A stretch of DNA of 30,130 nt from CAZADH01 sp964483805 (GTDB lineage: Bacteria; Muiribacteriota; Ozemobacteria; Ozemobacterales; Ozemobacteraceae), in contig CAZADH010000035.1 of assembly GCA_964483805.1 (NCBI GenBank), positions 1 through 30,130 of the forward strand, given 5' to 3'. Positions 1-7,783 of the stretch are shown one piece after another. A program made the translations under genes and the position numbers. Position 1 is the first letter of the stretch. Every line of letters begins with the position of its first letter. A model generated the notes under the pieces. It saw only the letters and a list, made by a program, of their open reading frames with translations, was not told where the DNA came from and ran no database searches.

Positions 1-963
1 AACCATCTCGGCCGCTCCCATCTCGACGAGGGCACGCGCGTTCTTTTCCTGGTGGTTGTCGGTGGCGTGCGGGTAGGGCACGAGGATGGCGGGTCGGCCC
101 GTGGCGCCGATCTCGGCGAGAACGGTCGCGCCGGACCGGCTGACGAGAAGATCGGCGGCGGCGAAGGCCTCGCGCATCTCGTGCAGAAAAGGCAATACAA
201 TGTGTTGTTTCTCGTGCAGTCGGGCCTCGTTGACCGCCGCGAAATCGCGGGTGCCGGTGATGTGCAGCAGCCGCACCTGCGGTCGCTGGGCCAGCCACGC
301 CCCCAGACCGGTGACGGCGCGATTGAGGCTCTGTGCCCCGCGCGAACCCCCGACCACGAGAACGATAAATTCGTCTGCAGCGCGGCGAAACCGATTTGGC
401 CCGGCGAATGCCGTGCGAAACTCGGCGCGCACCGGATTGCCCACCAGCTCGGTGCGGCTGGGCAGGGTGTGGCGCAGCGGATAGGTCAGGAAAACGCACG
501 CCGCGCTCCCCGCGAACATGCGATTGGTCAGACCCAGCACTGCGTTCTGCTCGTGCATCACGTATGGAATCCCGCGGAGTTTGGCTACCATCAGAGTCGG
601 CGAGGTTACGAATCCTCCGGTGGCCACCACGAGATCGGGGGCGAAACGCTCGATGTGGTGCCAGGCATCGTAGAACCCGAGAGTGTTGCGCCAGACGAAC
701 CGGGGCCACGCCCCGAAGAGCCGGCGAGGCATCCCGGCGGCACGCACCGGCAGAAAGGTGATGTCGCGCCGCCGCCCGACGAGTTCGGCTTCCATGCCGT
801 CTGGTTGGCCGGCGTAGCCCAGGCGGATCCCGCCCGGGCGCAGCTCTGTGACCAGGTCGGCGATGGCCAGCGCTGGATAGATGTGCCCACCGGTGCCGCC
901 GCCGGTCAAGAGAACACGGCGTTCCGCTGGTGGTTGGGTTGCAGGCAATAGCGGTTGCGTCAT
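1..963 (-). CDS. murG: MurG, lipid II-forming GlcNAc transferase (3' end cut by window edge)
   Basis: MurG transfers GlcNAc from UDP-GlcNAc to lipid I on the inner face of the cytoplasmic membrane, giving lipid II. Translating the minus strand from the ATG at 963 gives 321 open codons that run off the left edge. The family is usually about 355-360 residues, so roughly 35-40 C-terminal residues are missing. The N-terminal glycine-rich loop TGGGTGGHIYPA is at residues 20-31. The C-terminal half shows the donor-site stretch SRSGATVLAEIGATGRPAIL followed by PYPHATDNHQEKNA. It lies 24 bp after the ftsW stop, the usual ftsW-murG order. The ATG is the only convincing start, but I see no strong Shine-Dalgarno sequence. 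Identification is from these motifs and the neighbours. Confidence 0.95.
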   Translation of the reverse strand, partial: MTQPLLPATQPPAERRVLLTGGGTGGHIYPALAIADLVTELRPGGIRLGYAGQPDGMEAELVGRRRDITFLPVRAAGMPRRLFGAWPRFVWRNTLGFYDAWHHIERFAPDLVVATGGFVTSPTLMVAKLRGIPYVMHEQNAVLGLTNRMFAGSAACVFLTYPLRHTLPSRTELVGNPVRAEFRTAFAGPNRFRRAADEFIVLVVGGSRGAQSLNRAVTGLGAWLAQRPQVRLLHITGTRDFAAVNEARLHEKQHIVLPFLHEMREAFAAADLLVSRSGATVLAEIGATGRPAILVPYPHATDNHQEKNARALVEMGAAEMV

Positions 964-987
964 CAATGATGTATTGACAATGTATGT

Positions 988-2190
988 CTATCTGGCCCGT
1001 TGGCGGCGTGTCGGCCGCTCGACCAGCGCCGGGTCCAACAACTGCACCGATGCCGTGCGCCGGCGACCGTCCATCAGGGCGAATTCGCCGGACCCGTGGC
1101 GGGAAATGTTGAGAAGAATGCCGACGCTGATGCCCAGGAAGAGCACGCTCGATCCTCCGTAGCTGACGAATGGCAGCGGAATGCCGGTCGTTGGCAGCAA
1201 CGACAACACGACGCCGAGATTGACCAGCAATTGCACGGCAATCAGGCTGGTGATGCCCGACGCCAACAGAAACCCGAACATGTCGGGCGACCGGCTGGCG
1301 ATCTTGTAGCCGCGCCACAGCAGCAGCGCGAAGAGCAGGATTACGAACAGGCCGCCCAGCAGACCCAGTTCCTCGCAGATGATCGCAAAGATGAAATCGG
1401 TGTGGCGTTCCGGCAGAATGAAGAACTTCTGACGCGAGTTGCCCAGACCCAGCCCCCACACCCCGCCCGAGCCAATCGCTACCAGCGACTGAATGATGTG
1501 ATACCCGGATTTGCGGGCGTTGGCCCAGGGATCGAGAAACGCCAACAGGCGCTGAAAGCGATAACTCTCGTTGACGATGAACACGCCCACGGCGGTGATT
1601 CCGCAGGCCCCCATCACCGCGAGATGACGCAACGGCAGGTTGCCCAGAAACAGCATTACGACATACACCGCGCCGATCGTTGCCGCCGTCGAGAGATTCG
1701 GCCCCTTGAGCACGAGAAAGCCAGTGATGCCGACGAGGAGAAGATCCGGCAGGATCCCGCGCAGCGGATGACCGATGAAGGCCTGCTTGTTGGCGATCGA
1801 GCGGGCGAGGAAGATGATGAGGGCCAGTTTGGCCAGTTCGGAGGGCTGGAAACGCATGGGGCCAAGAATCAACCACCGCTTGGCACCGTTGATCTCACGG
1901 GTGACCCCCGGAATGAGGATCACGACCAATAGAACGAGCGAGAGCAACATCAAGGGGACGGCAAGCGTCTCGAGATTGCGGTAATGAATGCGCGACATGG
2001 CCAGCATCGCCAACACGGCGACCACGAGCCACATCAACTGCTTCTTGAGGTAATACAGCCCGTCGTCCATCTGGAACATCGAGGTGACCGACGACGCCGA
2101 ATAGACCATGACGAGACCGACGCCCATCAACGTGATGACGAGAAAGAACAGGGCGTGATCGAAATGTCGTACGGGTTGCGCCTGGCTCAT
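988..2190 (-). CDS. ftsW: FtsW, septal SEDS peptidoglycan glycosyltransferase
   Basis: A 400-residue polytopic membrane protein of the SEDS family, which polymerises lipid II at the division septum together with a class B PBP. About ten hydrophobic segments are visible. Family marks are FQPSELAK (residues 114-121), the extracellular-loop motif PERHTDFIFA (260-269), whose Asp265 matches the conserved SEDS aspartate held to be catalytic, and PFVSYGGSS near 340-348. It sits between murD and murG, which favours FtsW over RodA. The loop that commonly reads QPDxGTA in the family reads KGPNLSTA here (162-169). The C-terminal tail from about residue 357 is basic and probably cytoplasmic. The start is the ATG at 2190; no clear Shine-Dalgarno sequence precedes it. 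Confidence 0.95.
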   Translation of the reverse strand: MSQAQPVRHFDHALFFLVITLMGVGLVMVYSASSVTSMFQMDDGLYYLKKQLMWLVVAVLAMLAMSRIHYRNLETLAVPLMLLSLVLLVVILIPGVTREINGAKRWLILGPMRFQPSELAKLALIIFLARSIANKQAFIGHPLRGILPDLLLVGITGFLVLKGPNLSTAATIGAVYVVMLFLGNLPLRHLAVMGACGITAVGVFIVNESYRFQRLLAFLDPWANARKSGYHIIQSLVAIGSGGVWGLGLGNSRQKFFILPERHTDFIFAIICEELGLLGGLFVILLFALLLWRGYKIASRSPDMFGFLLASGITSLIAVQLLVNLGVVLSLLPTTGIPLPFVSYGGSSVLFLGISVGILLNISRHGSGEFALMDGRRRTASVQLLDPALVERPTRRQRAR

Positions 2191-2313
2191 TCGTGTGCGT
2201 CAGTTGGGGCACGGAGTATGCCGTGCATCATAGTAGTAATACTGTCGGCAGGTGCCGAACAACGGTCGGTCGATGAGAATACCCCGAACTTATACCCGTA
2301 TCCGGGATCACCG
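2191..2313 (-). other. murD-ftsW spacer with small hairpin
   Basis: This 123-bp gap separates the murD stop from the ftsW start, which is longer than usual for this cluster. Read on the minus strand it contains a perfect hairpin, TCGGCA-CC-TGCCGA (2246-2259), and AT-rich stretches around 2231-2240 and 2286-2299. One of these holds ATAC-CC-GTAT. I see no T-run that would make the hairpin a terminator, and no promoter good enough to call. Confidence 0.35.
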
Positions 2314-3759
2314 TCAAGCCAGCGCGTGCACCAACTCCTTGAAGCGGCGACCGCGGGCCTCGAAGTCGGTGAACATGTCGTAACTCGCGCAGGCGGGCGA
2401 CAACAAAACCGTCTCGCCAGGTCTGGCCAGTCCGGCTGCGGCATTTACAGCATCGGCGAAGGTCGCGACCTCGGTCAAGGGCACGTGCGGCGCCAAAACC
2501 GGCTGAAAACGCGACTTTGCCTCGCCGACCAGCACCACATGACGGGCCCGCTGACGCACGGTGTCCACCCACTCCTCGAGTTCTGTCCCCTTGTCACGGC
2601 CACCGGCAATCAAGATGACCGGGTGGTCCATCGCGCGTAACGCGATGATCGAGGCGGCGCAGTTCGTGCCCTTCGAATCATTGATGTAGGTGACACCGTT
2701 GCGCTCGCGCACCCACTCGAGCCGATGTTCGACCCCGGGGAACGCGGCGACGACCGCCTGCAGTTGCTTGGGGTGCACGTCGGCCAGCAGCGCCACCGCC
2801 GTTGCCGCCATGACGTTCTCGAGATTGTGCCGCCCGGGCACGCGGATCGCGGCAATCGGGAACAACGGCTCGCGTCGCCCGTCTTCATGCACCTGCACGA
2901 TCTGGTCGTCGGCGACCGAAATCCACCGTTGGTCGGGCCGGGGGGCGAATCCGAACCAGGCCACCCGGCAACGCACCTGTCGGGCGAGGTCGACCATGCG
3001 GGGTTGATCGCCGTTGAGCACCAACCAATGACGCTGGTCCATGTTCATTGCCAGCCGGTGCTTGGCTTCGCAATACGCATCGTAACTGGGATAGCGGTCG
3101 AGATGGTTGGGGTAGAAATTGGTGATCAGACCAACGTCGGGCGTGAAATGCCCGATCGATTCGAGTTGAAAACTCGACACCTCGAGCACCTGCACCGAGT
3201 TACGATCGGTCTCCGCTGCGAAGTCGAGCATCGGAATGCCGATGTTGCCTCCCAGAAAGGTCTTTGGATAACGGGTGCGCACCATCTCGGCCAGAAGTGT
3301 GGTTGTCGTGGTCTTGCCGTTGCTGCCGGTGACCACGAGGCGGCGGCCCTGCGACATTCGATACGCGGCTTCGATCTCGGCAATGATCGGTATCCCCGCT
3401 TGCGCCGCGCGCGCCAGCATCGGGATCGTCCGGGGCACCCCGGGGCTCAAGACAATCGCGTCGCTGTGCAGTACGCGCTCACTGTGCCCGCCCGTCTCGA
3501 TCTCGACCGTTGCCGGCAAATGCGCCTCGGCCAGGCGGTCGGCGATCTTTTCGCGGGCCTGACTGTCGCTGAGCAACACCCGGGCGCCGGCGTGGGCCAG
3601 GGTCCGCGCTGCCGCCAGGCCGCTCTTGGCGGCGCCAATGACGGTGAGGCTCAGGCCCGTCAGATCACCCGGGCGCCAGTGCGGTTCGTTGATGATGGTG
3701 GTTGCCGATCGTGCCGTCAGCCCGGCGGCCGGTGAGGGGGCCGAATGGGAGTTTGTCAT
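2314..3759 (-). CDS. murD: MurD, UDP-MurNAc-L-alanine--D-glutamate ligase
   Basis: A cytoplasmic ATP-dependent ligase adding D-glutamate to UDP-MurNAc-L-Ala. The 481 residues are slightly longer than most MurD proteins (about 440-450) because of a roughly 30-residue N-terminal extension before the Rossmann-like segment LSLTVIGAAKSGLAAA. The ATP loop GSNGKTTT is at residues 145-152. It is followed by the Mur-ligase stretches LGGNIG, EVSSFQLE and NFYPNHLDRY, then GRHNLENVMAA, GVEHRLEWV and INDSKGTN in the C-terminal domains. These make MurD much more likely than MurC, MurE or MurF. ftsW and murG follow; mraY and murF, common upstream neighbours, are absent and a redox protein gene sits there instead. 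Start is the ATG at 3759; the best Shine-Dalgarno-like stretch (AAGGG) is rather far upstream. Confidence 0.96.
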   Translation of the reverse strand: MTNSHSAPSPAAGLTARSATTIINEPHWRPGDLTGLSLTVIGAAKSGLAAARTLAHAGARVLLSDSQAREKIADRLAEAHLPATVEIETGGHSERVLHSDAIVLSPGVPRTIPMLARAAQAGIPIIAEIEAAYRMSQGRRLVVTGSNGKTTTTTLLAEMVRTRYPKTFLGGNIGIPMLDFAAETDRNSVQVLEVSSFQLESIGHFTPDVGLITNFYPNHLDRYPSYDAYCEAKHRLAMNMDQRHWLVLNGDQPRMVDLARQVRCRVAWFGFAPRPDQRWISVADDQIVQVHEDGRREPLFPIAAIRVPGRHNLENVMAATAVALLADVHPKQLQAVVAAFPGVEHRLEWVRERNGVTYINDSKGTNCAASIIALRAMDHPVILIAGGRDKGTELEEWVDTVRQRARHVVLVGEAKSRFQPVLAPHVPLTEVATFADAVNAAAGLARPGETVLLSPACASYDMFTDFEARGRRFKELVHALA

Positions 3760-3831
3760 GGTGTCGCTCGCAGAACCCTTGATTTCCGCCGCAACGAAGC
3801 AGCAGATGGCGATTGAAGTATTTACAAAAGA

Positions 3832-4854
3832 TTACGTTGTCGGGTTGCCGTGCTCGGGGGGAAGTGGCCCCGCCGCGCGTGCTCCTGTCGCGTTCTCGCC
3901 GGCGCCCAGGCCGGCCGCAAAACCGGGGGTGAACGAGAAACACCGCTGCGGACAGCCGCTGCTGCAGTCGCCGCAGCGCAGGCAATCGTCGCGGGCAGTG
4001 TCACGGGTCGGGTCGATGCTGACCGGGCACCGTCGTCGGCAGAGCCCACAGTTGGTGCAGTGGTCCGGCGAGTGGTGCAACTGCACGATGCTGATGCGGT
4101 TGAATGGGCCGTAGAACGCACCCAGCGGACACAGCCAGCGACAGAACGGACGCTTGAAGAACAGCATCAGCAACAGGATGCCGGCCAACAACGAGACTTT
4201 CCAGGCGTAGAGCCACCCCAGTGTCGAGCGCAGGTCGCTGCGCAACAAGGGCAAAGGGATGCCCCCCTCCAGGGTGCCGGCCGGACACAGATACTTGCAG
4301 AAACTCGGTTCCCCTTCGCCGGTTTCGCTGGCTTTGAGGATGGGCCGGGCCGGCAGGGGCATGCCGCCGTTCGCGCCCGCACCCATGTTGACCTCGAGGG
4401 CCATCACCGGCAACCCGATGACCAAGACAACCAGGACGACGTAGCGTCCCCAACCAAAAAATCGCGGTCCGGCATACTTCGGCACCGGGATCTTCGCGAC
4501 CAGATCTTGCAGCGCACCGAACGGACACAACCAACCACAGGTGCCGCGGCCGACCAGGGCCCCGATCAGGGTGAGGAAGCCGACCACGAACATCGGGGTC
4601 GAGTCGGCGATGGCTGCAAGCCGGGTCCAGAGCGTGTGGGTTGCCGTGGGATCGAGGCCGCCACCCGCTGAGAGCGTCACCTGGGCGGCGCCGACCGGGC
4701 AGGCGAACAGCGCTCCGGGGCAACTGTAGCAGTTGAGGGTCGGCACGCAGATCCGTTTGGTGCCGCCGGTGAAAATCTGGCCCCGCAGAAATCCGGGGAC
4801 CCAGGGATTGGTCAGCAATGCCGCCAGCAGTTGGGTGAAGGGCCGACGTCGCAT
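3832..4854 (-). CDS. NapH/NosR-like polyferredoxin membrane protein
   Basis: A 340-residue inner-membrane iron-sulfur protein of the NapH/NosR/YccM type, which passes electrons between the quinone pool or cytosol and periplasmic reductases or flavoproteins. Membrane helices lie near residues 88-105, 136-155 and 218-233. Cysteine motifs in order are NCYSCPGALFACP (41-53), CGWLCP (106-111), CKYLCP (186-191), CRWLCP (238-243), and two 4Fe-4S ferredoxin motifs, CTNCGLCRRRCP (266-277) and CLRCGDCSSGCP (291-302). The paired C-x3-CP motifs after helices are a hallmark of this family. Its ATG lies one base after the stop of the upstream CXXC gene, so the two are translationally coupled. No partner reductase is in the window, so the substrate is unknown. 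Confidence 0.85.
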   Translation of the reverse strand: MRRRPFTQLLAALLTNPWVPGFLRGQIFTGGTKRICVPTLNCYSCPGALFACPVGAAQVTLSAGGGLDPTATHTLWTRLAAIADSTPMFVVGFLTLIGALVGRGTCGWLCPFGALQDLVAKIPVPKYAGPRFFGWGRYVVLVVLVIGLPVMALEVNMGAGANGGMPLPARPILKASETGEGEPSFCKYLCPAGTLEGGIPLPLLRSDLRSTLGWLYAWKVSLLAGILLLMLFFKRPFCRWLCPLGAFYGPFNRISIVQLHHSPDHCTNCGLCRRRCPVSIDPTRDTARDDCLRCGDCSSGCPQRCFSFTPGFAAGLGAGENATGARAAGPLPPEHGNPTT

Positions 4855-4855
4855 C

Positions 4856-5056
4856 TCAACCGATCCCGATGCATTGCAGACAAATCGTGGTGGCCTTCTG
4901 GAAGATCGGCGTTAAATCACCGCGCCAGGCGCCGGCGCCAATGAGGATCACGCCGACGATCGCAGCCACCAGGCCGATGCGCGAGCAGGGACGCGCAGTC
5001 GCGCCCGCCGTGTCGGTTGGGCCGGCGCCGGATCGCTGTTCATGCGCCTCAGACAT
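4856..5056 (-). CDS. Small CXXC membrane protein, CD1871A-like
   Basis: A 66-residue protein with a hydrophilic N-terminus, one membrane helix (RIGLVAAIVGVILIGAGAW) and the C-terminal end ATTICLQCIGIG. From memory, this CLxCIGIG tail marks the CD1871A family of tiny CXXC proteins, usually encoded beside 4Fe-4S membrane proteins like the one that follows. The cysteine pair could bind a metal or exchange electrons with the polyferredoxin; this is inference. A longer reading from 5140 is possible. I chose the ATG at 5056 because a good promoter lies directly in front of it and would start transcription at about this A, implying a leaderless mRNA. The stop overlaps the spacing to the next gene by all but one base. 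Confidence 0.75.
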   Translation of the reverse strand: MSEAHEQRSGAGPTDTAGATARPCSRIGLVAAIVGVILIGAGAWRGDLTPIFQKATTICLQCIGIG

Positions 5057-5062
5057 GCGCAC

Positions 5063-5091
5063 ATCATAACGTCGGGGCGCGCAAAATGCAA
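5063..5091 (-). promoter_or_regulatory. Sigma-70-like promoter giving a leaderless CXXC/polyferredoxin mRNA
   Basis: On the minus strand TTGCAT (5086-5091) and TATGAT (5063-5068) are separated by 17 bp. Only six bases (GTGCGC) separate the -10 box from the ATG at 5056, so the expected first transcribed base is the A of the start codon. Confidence 0.7.
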
Positions 5092-5200
5092 AGGGCGGCC
5101 GCATCGCTCGCGGCCCGGTGTTTTTCACCGCGATCGTCAACGGAAACGCGGATCGTGCCGATAGGTGTCGTTAGTCAACTCCCTTCCAAGGAGGAAGCCC

Positions 5201-5470
5201 ATGGGTGTCATCATCCCGTTCACCCGCGAACAGCCGGCCGAAGGCACGGCGGCGCCGGCGGGCAATCAAGAGCTGCGTCTGCAGTTGCTCGAGAGCAGCA
5301 TCGATAACTACCGTCGTCAGATCGAGCAGATCGAGAGCGCCATTCGCACCAAATGCGCTCACGAACTGGATCTGCTCGACAAGCTGCACGCCAAGGTCTC
5401 GACCATGGAAACCGAGATTCAGCGCCTGAAGACGCAGTCCCAGGCCCGGCGGCAGGAATCCTTGTCCTGA
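5201..5470 (+). CDS. Small coiled-coil protein, unknown function
   Basis: An 89-residue soluble protein I do not recognise. After a short N-terminus (MGVIIPFTREQ) and an Ala/Gly-rich linker, residues from about 28 to 84 form a continuous charged heptad-like helix, typical of a coiled coil. There is no signal peptide and one cysteine. The ATG at 5201 has a strong Shine-Dalgarno sequence, AAGGAGG, at 5188-5194, so I prefer it over the in-frame upstream start at 5165. The stop at 5468-5470 runs straight into the next Shine-Dalgarno sequence at 5471-5476, and a YbjQ-family gene follows, so the pair may be co-transcribed. The role could be structural or as an adaptor; nothing here decides it. Confidence 0.65.
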   Translation: MGVIIPFTREQPAEGTAAPAGNQELRLQLLESSIDNYRRQIEQIESAIRTKCAHELDLLDKLHAKVSTMETEIQRLKTQSQARRQESLS

Positions 5471-5537
5471 AGGAGGCGACCATGTTACGATTCAGTGCAT
5501 TCAGCAACCCCTTCCTGAGCCGGAAAAGGAGTGACGC

Positions 5538-5912
5538 ATGCTCATCACCACCACCGACAGCATTGAGGGTCATCCCATCGAGCAATACCTCGGTCTCGTC
5601 ACCGGCGAAGCCGTCTTCGGCATCAGTTTTCTTGCCGATATCAAGGCAGGCTTCAAGGACCTGGTGGGAGGACGGGTGGAAAGTTATGAAAAAGAACTAG
5701 AAACGGCCAAGAACAATGCCATGGCCGAGATGATCAAGGAAGCAGAGATTCTCGGCGCCCACGCCGTGGTTGGCTGCGACCTCGATTACATGGAGTTCAT
5801 GGGCAAGTTCTTCATGGTCGTCATGAACGGGACGGCCGTGCGGTTGAAGGGGTTCACCGACAAAACACTCGACAAGAACTTCGTCATGCCCGTCGATCAA
5901 AAAACCGATTGA
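5538..5912 (+). CDS. YbjQ-family (UPF0145, heavy-metal-binding-like domain) protein
   Basis: A 124-residue cytosolic protein of the YbjQ/UPF0145 family, whose function is not settled. Members form small beta-alpha oligomers annotated as putative heavy-metal-binding domains. Visible marks are the N-terminal strand MLITTTDSIEGHPIEQYLGLVTGEAVFG, a central helix rich in charged residues (ESYEKELETAKNNAMAEMIKEAE), and the family signature LGAHAVVGCDLDYMEF followed by FFMVVMNGTAVRL near the end. The start ATG has AAAAGGAG just upstream (5525-5532), and a stop codon immediately precedes it in frame. A GC hairpin 10 bp past the stop probably ends the transcript. Confidence 0.85.
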   Translation: MLITTTDSIEGHPIEQYLGLVTGEAVFGISFLADIKAGFKDLVGGRVESYEKELETAKNNAMAEMIKEAEILGAHAVVGCDLDYMEFMGKFFMVVMNGTAVRLKGFTDKTLDKNFVMPVDQKTD

Positions 5913-5921
5913 TGGCAGCGG

Positions 5922-5942
5922 ACGCCGCCGGACAGGCGGCGT
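5922..5942 (+). terminator. Hairpin terminator after the YbjQ-family gene
   Basis: ACGCCGCC (5922-5929) pairs with GGCGGCGT (5935-5942) across a five-base loop. A mildly T-rich tail, TTCGCGTTCTT, follows. The U-run is weak, so termination may be partial. Confidence 0.55.
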
Positions 5943-5981
5943 TTCGCGTTCTTGGCATCGGGTGGTCGGAGGTGAGGGATC

Positions 5982-6380
5982 ATGTATGCAGCCGCGCACG
6001 GTTTCAATAACAAGAAGCTCGTCGAGCGCTTCTCGGTCACGTACAAACGTGACGAGGTCATCTTCTGGGAAGGCGACGCCGCCAACTACTTCTACGTTGT
6101 GCTCGAAGGCAGCGTTGAGATCGTGCGGCGACGCGCCGACGGCACCAGCATGCATCTGGGCTTGTGCAAGGCCGGCGACTTTTTCGGCGAAATGGCGCTG
6201 CTCAACGCCCAGCCGCGCACGGGCACGGCGGTGGCCGCCGAACGCAACACCCGCCTGTTGGCCATGTCGCAAGACCAGTTGCTGCAACTGTTGGCCGACA
6301 ACTCGAGTTTCGCCCTGAAGATGATCAAGGTTCTCTGTGCCCGCCTCAAGAACCTGGGCGACCACCTCGTGCAGGTGTGA
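5982..6380 (+). CDS. Stand-alone cyclic-nucleotide-binding domain protein
   Basis: A 132-residue protein consisting of one CRP-type cNMP-binding domain with a short C-terminal helix and no DNA-binding helix-turn-helix. The beta-roll spans about residues 15-98. The phosphate-binding cassette FGEMALLNAQPRTGTA (68-83) keeps the Glu70 and Arg79 that contact the cyclic nucleotide in canonical domains, so ligand binding looks intact. GDFFGEMAL is typical of the family. With no effector domain it probably acts through protein contacts. The ATG has GGAGGTGAGG just upstream. A 14-bp-arm AT-rich palindrome starts 12 bp past the stop, and the gene converges on the REC-Hpt gene. Confidence 0.85.
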   Translation: MYAAAHGFNNKKLVERFSVTYKRDEVIFWEGDAANYFYVVLEGSVEIVRRRADGTSMHLGLCKAGDFFGEMALLNAQPRTGTAVAAERNTRLLAMSQDQLLQLLADNSSFALKMIKVLCARLKNLGDHLVQV

Positions 6381-6391
6381 TGGTTGCAAAG

Positions 6392-6425
6392 ATATCAATA
6401 CGTTAGCAATATAACGTATTGATAT
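6392..6425. repeat. Perfect AT-rich inverted repeat between convergent genes
   Basis: Left arm ATATCAATACGTTA (6392-6405) and right arm TAACGTATTGATAT (6412-6425) are exact reverse complements around a six-base loop, GCAATA. It sits in the 92-bp gap between two convergent genes. It could act as a bidirectional terminator, although it is AU-rich and lacks a following T-run, or as a protein-binding dyad. Confidence 0.8.
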
Positions 6426-6472
6426 TTGCCGGCGCCGTCTCGTGACGGGCGGTGCGCGGCATGCGAGTGCGG

Positions 6473-7783
6473 TTAACCCGGGGTCGCTCTCGCCGCGGTC
6501 AGCATGGCGGTCAGCGTGGGGCCGATGGCGTTGAAAGCGCTCTCGATGGGGCCGACAAGCTGGGCAACGGTGGCCAGATCCCCGGTCGTCGCATGGTGCT
6601 CCGCCTGTTCGGCGAGGCGGCGCAGCCGCTCTGCGCCCAGCATCGACGCGGCGCCCTTGATGCTGTGACAATAGAATTCGGTCAAGCGCTGATCGCTCGC
6701 CGCCAGCGCCGATTTCAGTTTGCCAAGCCGGATCGGCATGTTCTGACAGAAACCCTGGATCAGGGTCTGGCGGTGCTTGTCGTTGTTCATTGTCGACAAA
6801 CGCAGCCGCTCGAGATCGATCTCGTCGCCAAGCGCCCCGAACGCGACTGCCGCGTTGAGGGTAATGCTCGGCCCAGGTTCACTCGGTGGCGGCAAGGGGG
6901 CGGTGCAGGCATCGACCGTGGCCAGGTCGGCCGCGTGGCCCGTTGGGGTTGCCGGCATGAACGGGACACTGCGGCGGAAAGCGAGCCACTGCCGCACTTT
7001 GTCGATCAGGTCGGTGGGTGAGAACGGCTTGGCCAGAAAATCGTCCATGCCCGCAGCGAGGCAGGCCGCCTGGTCGCGCTCGCCGCTGTGGGCGGTCAGC
7101 GCGATAATTGGCAGGCGGGGCTGGTTACGGGTGACCGTCCGGATCTGACGGCAGGCCGAAAAACCATCGAGGGCTGGCATCATGCAATCCATCAATACAA
7201 GATCAATACCGCCACGCACCACGGCGCTGACGGCAGCTTCGCCGTCGCTGGCGACTTCGACCTGATAACCGGCTTTCTCGAGAAACGAGGTGGCCACGAT
7301 CTGGTTTTCGCGGTTGTCCTCGGCGACCAGGATCCGGTACAGGCGCGCGGGGTTCTCATCGGTACTGTCGTCGGTGGCGGGCGAGGGGGCGGTTGTCGAC
7401 GGTGGTGCGACAGCCTGCTGGGGTTGTTGTGGCGCTGCCTGCAGGATACAGATCAACAGGGGAGCCTGGACGGAAAAATCGAACGACGACTGCAACGTGA
7501 TGGCGGTTGCCCATAGGGCCGGCAGGCGACCGGTCGGGTCGGTGATCGCCAGGGGGTGGCCCGGTTCACGCTGTCGCCAGTGGTCTTCGCACCACTTGGC
7601 CAGTTCGACGCCGATCGGTGCCGGCAACCACTCGGCGACGGTCTCCCCCACCGGATCGCGCGCGGGCAGTCGCATCAGGGCCAACAGTTCGTGGTCGAGC
7701 TGCGCCGCCACGATGCGCATGGTGTCGCACCGAATCAACAGCACGTGGAGCCCCGGTTCGCTGGTTATACGCGGGTCAATCAT
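6473..7783 (-). CDS. REC-Hpt phosphorelay protein with PAS-like N-terminus
   Basis: A 436-residue cytosolic signalling protein without a kinase domain. Residues 12-115 look PAS-like (HVLLIRCDTMRIVAAQ..., with ITLQSSFDFSVQAPLLICIL at the end), followed by a Pro/Ala/Ser linker. The receiver domain covers about 148-268, with AEDN (154-157), phospho-acceptor Asp199 in LMDCMMP, and Lys252 in AKPF. The Hpt domain covers about 325-430, with the phospho-histidine in CHSIKGAASMLGAERL (His373). It could receive phosphate on the REC or Hpt domain from a separate hybrid kinase, such as the one at 19632. I chose the ATG at 7783, which has GAGG seven bases upstream, over a GTG at 7846. Confidence 0.85.
   Translation of the reverse strand: MIDPRITSEPGLHVLLIRCDTMRIVAAQLDHELLALMRLPARDPVGETVAEWLPAPIGVELAKWCEDHWRQREPGHPLAITDPTGRLPALWATAITLQSSFDFSVQAPLLICILQAAPQQPQQAVAPPSTTAPSPATDDSTDENPARLYRILVAEDNRENQIVATSFLEKAGYQVEVASDGEAAVSAVVRGGIDLVLMDCMMPALDGFSACRQIRTVTRNQPRLPIIALTAHSGERDQAACLAAGMDDFLAKPFSPTDLIDKVRQWLAFRRSVPFMPATPTGHAADLATVDACTAPLPPPSEPGPSITLNAAVAFGALGDEIDLERLRLSTMNNDKHRQTLIQGFCQNMPIRLGKLKSALAASDQRLTEFYCHSIKGAASMLGAERLRRLAEQAEHHATTGDLATVAQLVGPIESAFNAIGPTLTAMLTAARATPG

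Noticed and set aside
52..951. A 299-codon plus-strand frame opposite murG
   Set aside because: The minus strand encodes MurG with all family motifs; this frame is its shadow.
1000..1932. A 310-codon plus-strand frame opposite ftsW
   Set aside because: Gln/Arg/His-rich antisense shadow of a clear ftsW gene.
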